Source: Deroplatys truncata
Lineage: Eukaryota; Arthropoda; Insecta; Mantodea; Mantidae
Assembly: GCA_030765065.1 (NCBI GenBank)
Contig: CM060982.1
Coordinates: 15,001,630-15,065,629 of the forward strand
Reading direction: 5' to 3'
DNA length: 64,000 nt
Numbering within the stretch: position 1 is the stretch's first letter; every line of letters begins with the position of its first letter. The notes beneath the pieces were generated by a model. The model was given only the letters and a program-made list of their open reading frames with translations, had not been told where the DNA came from and made no database searches. This document shows positions 56,960 through 64,000 of this stretch, piece by piece. Position numbers and translations under genes: made by a program.

Positions 56960-56984
56960 CTACTTCCTCCTCACCGCTAGTCGT

Positions 56985-57165
56985 TCCGTCCAGCATTGCC
57001 ATAGCGGGCGAGACGATCTAGCTGTATCACCAGCAGTTTCCCTCCTGGCGGTCTCTGGATTTGGTAAAGTACATCGTTGATCCTCGGTATGGACTTTGCC
57101 ATTGCTGTTTAAGCTTGGCGCAACGCCCCATGGTTCGGGTAGAGCGATACAACCTCATCAGATCA
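56985..57165 (-). pseudogene. Integrase C-terminal tail of the LTR element
   Basis: Minus-strand pieces resemble the end of a gypsy integrase: MGRCAKLKQQWQSPYR, then in another frame VLYQIQRPPGGKLLVIQLDR and LARYGN. One small deletion changes frame between them. The catalytic integrase core, reverse transcriptase and RNase H are absent between this tail and the protease at 57400, which indicates an internal deletion of several kb. Confidence 0.6.
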
Positions 57166-57399
57166 CCCCGTTGGGAAACTTGGCCGCTGGCACGCGGTTG
57201 TAACGAATCTTCATCCACTTGCTTAGTTCCTGGATGTATTAATAAACCCTCTTGTGCAGCTCCCGATGACGGTACTTGGGGTTGCTTGCCTGCCGGCCTC
57301 CTAAACACGTCCCTAGTCGCGCCTAGCGGACACGGTTGTATCCTCCGGCAACATCATCCTACAGATCCCAGGATGTCCGTTGGGTCTCCGAAGCGTCAT

Positions 57400-58082
57400 C
57401 TCATCCCGGCCGAGTCGCAGGATCCTCTGGCCGAAGTCCACCGTCGCGTCGTGGCGCCTGAGGGCATCCAGTCCCAATATCACATCCTCAGCCTCCGCGA
57501 TCCAGAGGTACCATGCTAGGCTCTAGTTCCTGAGGCCGTGGTTCAATTCCAGCGGAGAGCGGTGGATATTTGGGCGTAAAAAACTATAATAGTTTCCTTC
57601 GGAAGGGAAGTAAAGCCGGTGATCCCGTGTCGTAGATTTAGGGCACGTGATAGAGCCTCCAGGCTGATAAAGAGGCCTCTAAGCAAAATGTTCGGCCTTT
57701 CACGGCCAATACAGATTGGGGTGCTAAGGACCACAACAGTTAATGAGCGTCCATAAATAAAACTCAATTTATATTTTCCGCGACGAAAACCCACAGTGTT
57801 ACGACGCTCCGCTCCACGATCAACTCCAACCGAGCCTGCCTCTACAGGCAAGATTTTGCCCCATGACGTCACTATTTGGTAGAGCTGACCCAGATTCCCT
57901 GACGGCAAACCTTTCGCCACATCGGTTCTGATTACGGTCACGCATCCGTGTCCAATATTATCCAGCGCAGGTTTCCTTCCATCTACCTGTCCGTAATGAA
58001 GGCTGTTATCCATACTTCTGTCCAGAACATACAACGTTACTTTAGGAAGTGATGATGGCGCCTCCGACGTACCCCTGGACAC
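57400..58082 (-). pseudogene. Retrotransposon aspartic protease, split by a SINE
   Basis: The N-terminal part (57780-58082) shows the protease layout with DNIGHGCVTVIRTDVAKGLP around the position of the catalytic D-T/S-G, here Asp-Asn-Ile-Gly and so altered, then SWGKILPVEA. The C-terminal part (57400-57500) has WIAEAEDVILGLDALRRHDA, the typical ILGLD patch. SINE family 1 copy 6 sits between them. It would process the Gag-Pol polyprotein. The altered active site and the insertion make it non-functional. Confidence 0.65.
57502..57770 (+). repeat. SINE family 1, copy 6 (inside the protease)
   Basis: AGGTACCATGCTAGGCTCTA, a B box region with GTGGTTCAATTCC, CCTTCGGAAGGGAAGTAAAG, GGCCTCTAAGCAAAATGTTC and tail CATAAATAAAACTCAATTT. 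Inserted antisense to the retrotransposon. Confidence 0.85.
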
Positions 58083-58129
58083 GCCAGTGGTTATTCGTTC
58101 CCCGCCTGCTCGTCGACTTTATCATACAC

Positions 58130-58900
58130 AGTCATTCATAAGGTGTCCTGCCTGGCCATATCCCCAACACACATTGCTTATGCTTGTGACTTCTCTCTGG
58201 ACAGTCCTTCATTAAGTGACCTGGATGGTCATATCCCCAACACACACTGTTTGATGCGCATTGTCTTCTCTGTGGACAGTTCTCCATAGATGGCTTTGCC
58301 ACATCCCCAACATACACTACTTGACGATCTTTTTGACGTCCCTGGATTGTTCTCTATCCCCGTCATATCGAATACTCCTGATCTCCAGGATGTGAGTGGC
58401 TGTTATTTAGGCCGCTAGCTGCTTCCTTCTCAAGCCTGTGTTATCCCGTCTATCTGCAGGATAAACTGCTTTTCATCTTGGTATGGACGCCCCTTCAGTA
58501 GGTGTCCTGACTTGCCATATCCCCAACACACACCGTCTGAAGATCTTCGTCGACATCCTTGGGTTCATCCTCGGTCCCCTTTGTATCAAGCACCCCCAGT
58601 CTTCGAGGTATACACAGCAGTTAACTTGGTCACCTCCACCCTCAAAGCGGCCGTTAGCGTCTCATGGATGGTTTTATAATCGCCAAGGATCAGACGTTGT
58701 CGATTACGGCGTCACTCATCTCGTTTACAAAGCAGTAGGTCGCTTCCTGGGATACATAACTGGGCGGCAGGTTCATCACAGCTGTATTCATGAGTTGCTG
58801 AATTCCACTGCGAACTCCTAGAGCGCCTCCCCTAGCTATTGCAATTTTTAATTGAGTTGACTACAATAGGCCGATGCCAAGCGGTGGTTACCGAGGCGGC
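58130..58900 (-). pseudogene. Gag nucleocapsid with repeated CCHC-like zinc knuckles, decayed
   Basis: The minus strand carries at least four similar knuckle repeats, at about 58140-58180, 58205-58250, 58265-58330 and 58505-58540. Each reads roughly Cys-Trp-Gly-Tyr-x4-Gly-His-x4-Cys (for example VCWGYDHPGHLMKDC). The second Cys of the usual CX2CX4HX4C is Tyr in the repeats that I could read. The knuckles would bind the element's RNA. Upstream (58550-58900) is further fragmented gag-like sequence. The protease of the same element follows at 57400-58082. Confidence 0.6.
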
Positions 58901-59150
58901 TTTCGGTGGCTTGCCAGATGTATCCGGATACCACCGACGTTGGAATCGCATTCAAAATGTCTACTCCTCGTCCCTGCAGGCTCCTATTAACTGTGTTCCC
59001 TTCTGCTGACCATTGGTTGTGGACAGCGACACCGGCGAAATGTCAGTAGAGGACTTCAATAGTTTACGTCCCATCGTATTTGGGTGTCTTGACGTACTGG
59101 ATATTGAGTCGCGTCGTAATGTCTGTAACCATTTTAATCAGTTACTTACC
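58901..59150. other. Nothing clearly recognised, possibly gag start
   Basis: It lies between the gag-like region and the foldback repeat. No LTR or primer-binding site was recognised. Confidence 0.3.
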
Positions 59151-59477
59151 ATTTAAGTTGAAACTGTACAATATCTCCAAAACTAAGCGTTGTAGAAGGA
59201 ATTGTCTTGATTAAGGTTGTTTGATATTATGGGGAAAGCAAACTCCATTAGTCCTATTTTATTTGAAGGACGTTATGATGGTCATTTTAGGGCCAATTTA
59301 AATTGTAGGTTTCCATTTAAAAAATTAAACTATCCCTAAAATGACCATCGTAACGTCCACCGAACAAAACACGACTAATGGCATCTACTTTCCCCTATAA
59401 TATAATGCAACTTTTATTTAAGACAGTTCTCTCTACAACGCTTAGTTTTGGATATATAGTGCAATTTCAACTTAAAT
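59151..59477. mobile_element. Foldback/MITE-like near-perfect hairpin
   Basis: The left arm from ATTTAAGTTG (59151) and the right arm ending CAACTTAAAT (59477) are reverse complements over about 150 bp each, through CCAAAACTAAGCGTTGTAGA, GGGGAAAG, CCATTAGTC and ATGATGGTCATTTTAGGG-type blocks. They meet near 59314 with almost no loop. No coding sequence. This is the structure of a small foldback or MITE element; clear target duplications were not found. Confidence 0.82.
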
Positions 59478-60887
59478 ATTTCACTCTATAGGTATTATAT
59501 GAATTGTGGAAGAAATTAAAGAGTGGTAGGAGCAAGATCGAAGCCTAACTGGTATAGGTAGGAAATATACACATACAATTTCTTTTCCTTCCGTTTATTA
59601 ACAAGGTTACAACTACAACTCTTTTGTTTTGTAATAATTTTCTGAAACTTAGAGATTGGAGAAGAACCCACTGACGTCACTTGTAACATAGTATAGGTTA
59701 TTCTGCTTTATCTTAACCGATCAAAATTATTCACACCCTGTTCCTGCATTATTACATCGTAGGTTATTAAAACTGGGCTAGCAATAATATAATTTAACCG
59801 GGATTAACTTTGCTTTAAATCTTTGAAACTTTAAACTTTTCCATAGCTCTTTCCCATATGACTGCTCACTGTTTTATACAAGAACAGAAAACATAATAGA
59901 AAGCCCTCTTAGCTTGTTTTCCTGTACTCGTTGCACAGGCATGGTAATTAGTTTTGAAATTTGCTCCCAGAAAAGATGTTGACTAAAAATTTTGAAAGGG
60001 CCGGAATATGACGCACCTCGAAACGGACCTCTGCACACTATATCCTACCTGCCGAGCGATCTCTCTGCGTCTCACGTCACGCTTGCTGTTTCATCCAAAA
60101 AATTGACCTGGAGAATGGTGAATATTTCCAGGTTCAGACGTCCTAGTGCTGCCGCCCAAATATTGGCGAATAGCTCAGCCAATGGCATGATCCCGCACTT
60201 TGCATTGCCTACCTTGAACCTGCCTAGCAATCAGAGGACAATCAGATGCTGCACTATCTGATTTTGGTCTCCTCATTGAGAGCAAGGATGGAGTGGGAAA
60301 GTGGCTAAACACTACCTCTCCCTCACTAAAAAGTGGACAGCAAACTACTGACAACGCACGTTCAACATTCCTCCAAGGCAACAGCACACGGAAACTTCAC
60401 AGAAGGTATAAGATAATGGTAGCACAACGGAAAGAGCAGAAAGCGTGTACAACAAGGAGGCATAGAGCGAGCATTACAAAAGCCATGGAAAAGCTAACAT
60501 TACATAGACAATAGAAACATGCTAAAAATGTTAAAGCGGAGAAAAATCAAACAAATTAGAAATATAAATCACAAAACCATGTACATGCATACGTCGTTAA
60601 AAAACATACTAAATGCCTAGGGAGAAGCCAGAAGTTACATATTAGATTTACCAACAAGGCAAAGACCTCGCCACAGGTAAATAATACAAGACAGGAAAAC
60701 ATATGTATCTAATAAGTCCTGAGGGTATCTTAAGAGAAAGATAAAGAAGTCCTAAGAGGATAATGAGGTACAATAAAAGTATAAAAGAAACTATTATGAT
60801 GTATATATAATTAACCAGGAGATATCCTTAAGAAGGAAAGTACGAAAAATGTATAATATAGGTAAAAAAGAAACAATAAATCATTAA

Positions 60888-60888
<1 letters not shown>
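59478..60888. other. No recognisable gene
   Basis: Overlapping frames at 59992-60514 lack known motifs on both strands. An AAT-rich tail begins at 60890. Confidence 0.35.
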
Positions 60889-60937
<49 letters not shown>

Positions 60938-60945
60938 TAATAAAT
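60889..60945. repeat. AAT microsatellite
   Basis: About 18 AAT triplets with one AAC interruption. Confidence 0.9.
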
Positions 60946-61560
60946 TAACTCTTTCCTATGCCATAATAAGTTACATGAGAGAGATATATCTCCAGCAAAA
61001 TATAAGAGGAGATTTCCACTATTGAAAAGTCGTGGAATATATCCCCAGGAAATAAATGTAATTCAATAGATCGTCAAGAAAATAAATGTAATTGAAGTTG
61101 TCTATGGAAAATAATTTAATGCGCTCGCCTAATCTATGAGGAAATATAATGAGGAAAACAAAAAACATACCTTGAGGACAACACATAAAGGAAGAACAGA
61201 GTACAAACACACACATAGGGAAAGAAAACACTTACAATAAAAGGAAAGAATTGATCTCACAATTCAAGAATGGAACAAGCACCAAGCTCTTGTGTAAGCA
61301 AACGAACCCACAATGAGCATGGTTCAACAACAGAATAAAAGGCTGCGATTGGTCAGTGAGACGCAGAGGTAACATATATTTTAAGCAACTGGCACTGCCT
61401 TTAATTGAGAACTATGAGCCGTAAATATCGCTCCCGTAACACTGGATCTGAAACGACACCAAACTAAGGATTTTAACACAAAACTTGTCCACATAACGTA
61501 GAGCCAACTTCCGTGCGAGGGCTTTAGAAGCATCACTGACGATGTGAACGAAGAAAAATT
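60946..61560. other. No recognisable gene; possible LTR/3' end of the following retrotransposon
   Basis: This stretch lies downstream of the minus-strand integrase at 61.9-62.6 kb, where a 3' LTR would be expected, but I could not identify LTR ends. AGGAAATAAATGTAATT is repeated at 61049 and 61079. Confidence 0.3.
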
Positions 61561-61564
61561 AAAT

Positions 61565-61855
61565 TGAGTTTTACTTATGGACGCTTTTTAACTTCTGTGG
61601 TACTTAGCGTCCCATTATACGTTGGGCGTGAAAGACCGGAAATAATGCCCATAGCCCCTTTATAAGGCCTAAGGTTCCTTTACGTGCCGTATATCTACCA
61701 CACGAGACCACCGTTTTACCTCCTTTCCGAAGAAAGGCATGTTAAGGATTTTACTCCCGAAAAAAATACATCGCCCTCCGCCGGGTTTGAACCCCCGACC
61801 TCGGGAACTAGAGGAAGGCATGGTAACCATTTCACCACGGAGGACGATGAGGGTG
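61565..61855 (-). repeat. SINE family 1, copy 7 (inside integrase)
   Basis: Sense strand is minus: TCCGTGGTGAAATGGTTACC, GGTCGGGGGTTCAAACCCGG, CGGAGGGCGATGTATTTTTT, TACGGCACGTAAAGGAACCT and tail AAAACTCAATTT. Full length, about 290 bp. It interrupts the C-terminal end of the integrase at 61900-62076. Confidence 0.85.
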
Positions 61856-61869
61856 CGAACCGAGTGTGA

Positions 61870-62800
61870 CAAAATCCCCAATGTGGAAAGGCGCCGGATG
61901 ACGATATTCATTATGATGGTGAGAACGGCGCTGAAGGTTGCGACGTAAAACGTCCAAACCCGCCTTCCGTCGTTGAGAAAGCGCCACAGATGAACCGAAG
62001 TATTTAAGGCAAAGTGAAACTCTGGGACAAAAGTATCCATCAAACTATGACTATCAGAATGAAAAGCGACCAACACGCGCTTAACAGTGCGAATTACGCG
62101 TTCGACTAAATGTTATGGGTAATATGGTGCACACAAATTGAATGCCCCTCTCAAAGAATAACGTGCGAAAAATCGAGCACGAAAATATTAAGCATTGTCG
62201 GAAACTACAGTTCCGGGTGTGCCAACAGATGCAATAATGGGCGACAGCACGGACGCTGACGTAAAATCTGTAGCGGCACGAAGCTTCACGAGTCAGTGAA
62301 ATTTAGCAAAAGCGCCCATGACGACGCACAGATAGCTATAGTCTCGCAAAGTACGCGGTAAAGGGCCGTTATAGTCAATGAACAAACGTTCCTTAGGTTA
62401 ACGCGAAATTTTAGAAGCTAATAAATCCAACCAGGTATTTTGAGGAGGTTTAGCGGGTAGAAAAATATCACCAGACATAACCAACTGTATGATGTCACGG
62501 TGTGTCACCATACAAAATATTCTCGAATTTTGCTTTTAGCCCTTCATATGCCTAAATGGACTCCAAATAGAGCGGCATAAAAGTAACCTAATACGACCGG
62601 TATCAATTGTTTTGGAAACAAGATCCTTGTCAATTGAGACTAAGAGATACGCGTACAGCACTCCCTCCTGAACCATACACCCGATGAAATTAGACCGTCA
62701 TTAGATTGCCGCCAAAACGGAGCTGCGGATGCTGAGAAATGCTGGTAAATATTGCTGGAAAATCACGTGTAAAGGTGATCACCGTAGCAACTGGGCATCA
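61870..62800 (-). pseudogene. Ty3/gypsy integrase, decayed
   Basis: Order on the minus strand: degenerate zinc-binding and linker sequence at 62500-62640, then the catalytic core with Asp in RLFIDYNGPLPRTLRDYSYL (about 62350-62410), the second Asp in SVGTPGTVVSDNA (about 62185-62225), and the Glu in HLVERVIRTVKRVLVAF (about 62060-62110). The C-terminal side reads VAFHSDSHSLMDTF and FHFALNTSVH before the SINE. Stops occur between blocks. It would integrate the cDNA if intact. Confidence 0.72.
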
Positions 62801-62865
62801 TGACAAACCCGACTCCCAGAGCATTCAGCAATCATGCGGGATAACGTATCCTCAAAAGAAATTTC

Positions 62866-63072
62866 TCAGTTTCTAATGTGCTCCACAGTAAACTGAAGCG
62901 CGCTTAGTTTTACCACCCAACGAGCGATTTTTCCGGTTTGGCGTGTATGTGATAAGACCCAAGTAATGGTTTGGTGGTCACATTTGAGATGAGAAGCCCT
63001 GTGTTCAAGAAACTGACGAAACCTCTCAAAGGCAGTGAGGGCTACTAATGCCTCCAACTCATATATCGACAA
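62866..63072 (-). pseudogene. Gypsy RNase H domain fragment
   Basis: An open stretch of 68 codons with the connection/RNase H pattern YELEALVALTAFERFRQFLE, then LKCDHQTITWVLSHTRQTGK, IARWVVKLSALQFTVEHIR. The Asp in CDHQT is at a catalytic position. Directly upstream of the integrase on the same strand, as in Ty3/gypsy elements. Confidence 0.8.
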
Positions 63073-63099
63073 GAGTCTCTCAGCCTAAAAAAGGCAACG

Positions 63100-64000
63100 T
63101 GAAATATGATAAAGAGGTTTAAGAGCCCCGGAAGTAAAACTGCCGCTACGGCAAAACGATAGGCGTCAGCTTAGACAACGAACTCTTGCCCAAAATCCTG
63201 CCAGATCTAGCTAAAACAAGATGTTTCATAAGAGCCTGCCTTAAAATGTCAAACGCACACTGCTGCAAGTTTTGCTCCTTTACGACGAAGCTCATGTAAA
63301 CGATCTGCTATATGTGCAAAATGCGGAATGAATTTTGAAAGAAAATTTGACCTTGCCTAAAACGTAAGTTAATAGTTTCGTGGTATGAGCTACTGGAAAA
63401 CGACTGAAGTGCCGACATTGTCTATTGAAATACCACGTGGTGAAATAAAATGGCCCAAAAAGGAAATCTGCGAATAGGTTAATTTAAGTTTTTGACAAAC
63501 TCTCTAGTTCGGCTTGCTGTAAACAAGTAAAGACCAGCCAAAGATGTTCAAGGTGAGATAAAAAATACGACGAATATACTACCAAGTTGGTGAGGCAATT
63601 AAAGAGGAACTTGAACTCGTGAAGAACATGATCTAAAATTATTGATAGAACTTAAGCACCCGTAGAATTTCCAAAAGGAACGCGGTAAAGTTGAAAACGA
63701 TTCCAAGATGTTGATAACACGATATGAAGCCTAGAGGATACAGCTAAGGGATCTGATAATATGCTTGGTTAAATTCAAAGATAGTAATTACACGGGCGAC
63801 CCAGATATAATGTGCTGTGCCATGTAAATTCTCAATGACATCTCATCTAAAACGACATGTTTCTTAAGCCTTCTATAATCCACACAAGGCGAAATCTATG
63901 TTGTGCACAGGTGCAAAAAGCACGGGCTTTTTATTATTCTAATAAGGACTAGTATATGTTTCAATTACGCCACGGAGCAACATATATTCTATAGAGTCCG
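63100..64000 (-). pseudogene. Gypsy reverse transcriptase, decayed and cut by the window end
   Basis: Pieces in order from the window edge: CVDYRRLKKHVVLDEM-like sequence at about 63845-63900, YRVPFGNSTGA at about 63660-63700, VVYSSYFLSHLEHLWLVFTC at about 63520-63590 where the catalytic YxDD should lie (altered to YSSY), then FGPFYFTTW and FNRQCRHFSRFPVAHTTKLL. It belongs with the RNase H and integrase to its left. The 5' part of the element lies beyond 64000. Confidence 0.7.

Noticed and set aside
57061..57519. 152-codon plus-strand frame
   Set aside because: Antisense shadow of the integrase tail and protease C-terminus of the minus-strand LTR element.

Overview
The window is AT-rich, repeat-dense genomic DNA from an animal, most probably an insect. 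I see no bacterial operon, CRISPR array or rRNA. Trinucleotide microsatellites, several tRNA-derived SINE families, LINE, Ty3/gypsy, mariner, Tc1 and pogo relics, and split exons with AATAAA signals all point to an arthropod nuclear genome. I cannot name the species.

The most striking object is at 2489-11954: a 9.47-kb element with the hallmarks of a Polinton/Maverick. It has a 6-bp target duplication (GATGGG at 2483-2488 and 11955-11960) and 5'-AG...CT-3' ends. Its inverted termini are about 2.35 and 2.43 kb long, and a protein-primed family-B DNA polymerase (PolB) sits between them. PolB is the only recognisable gene; integrase, ATPase, protease and capsid genes are not visible. The giant inverted repeats are built almost wholly from three successive tandem arrays with units of about 70, 22 and 103-125 bp. 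The polymerase has N-terminal C2H2 zinc fingers, an HNH-like Cys/His insertion and all exonuclease and polymerase motifs, but it is broken by four in-frame stops and one frameshift.

Region by region: 1-2482 holds a microsatellite and a CCTAA-rich stretch. 12-19 kb holds two copies of an unclassified interspersed repeat. 19.9-32.2 kb holds LINE fragments, two unrelated satellite arrays side by side (108-bp and about 61-bp units), a decayed Tc1/mariner-superfamily transposase with a very long second spacing (DD83E), and a SINE family around it. 33.6-45.4 kb holds deleted mariner elements, a pogo/Tigger remnant and a Tc1 relic. 43-62 kb holds at least seven copies of one tRNA-derived SINE, several of them inside three decayed LTR retrotransposons on the minus strand (47.9-51.3, 56.35-58.9 and 61.9-64.0 kb).

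Host genes are sparse. The best candidate is a signal-peptide plus CUB-domain first exon at 38767-38979 on the plus strand, with a possible second CUB exon near 39.8 kb. Two open 3'-terminal exons on the minus strand (27501-27780 and 51918-52078) each have a splice acceptor, a stop codon and a nearby AATAAA; I do not recognise their products. Nearly everything else is transposon-derived and broken.
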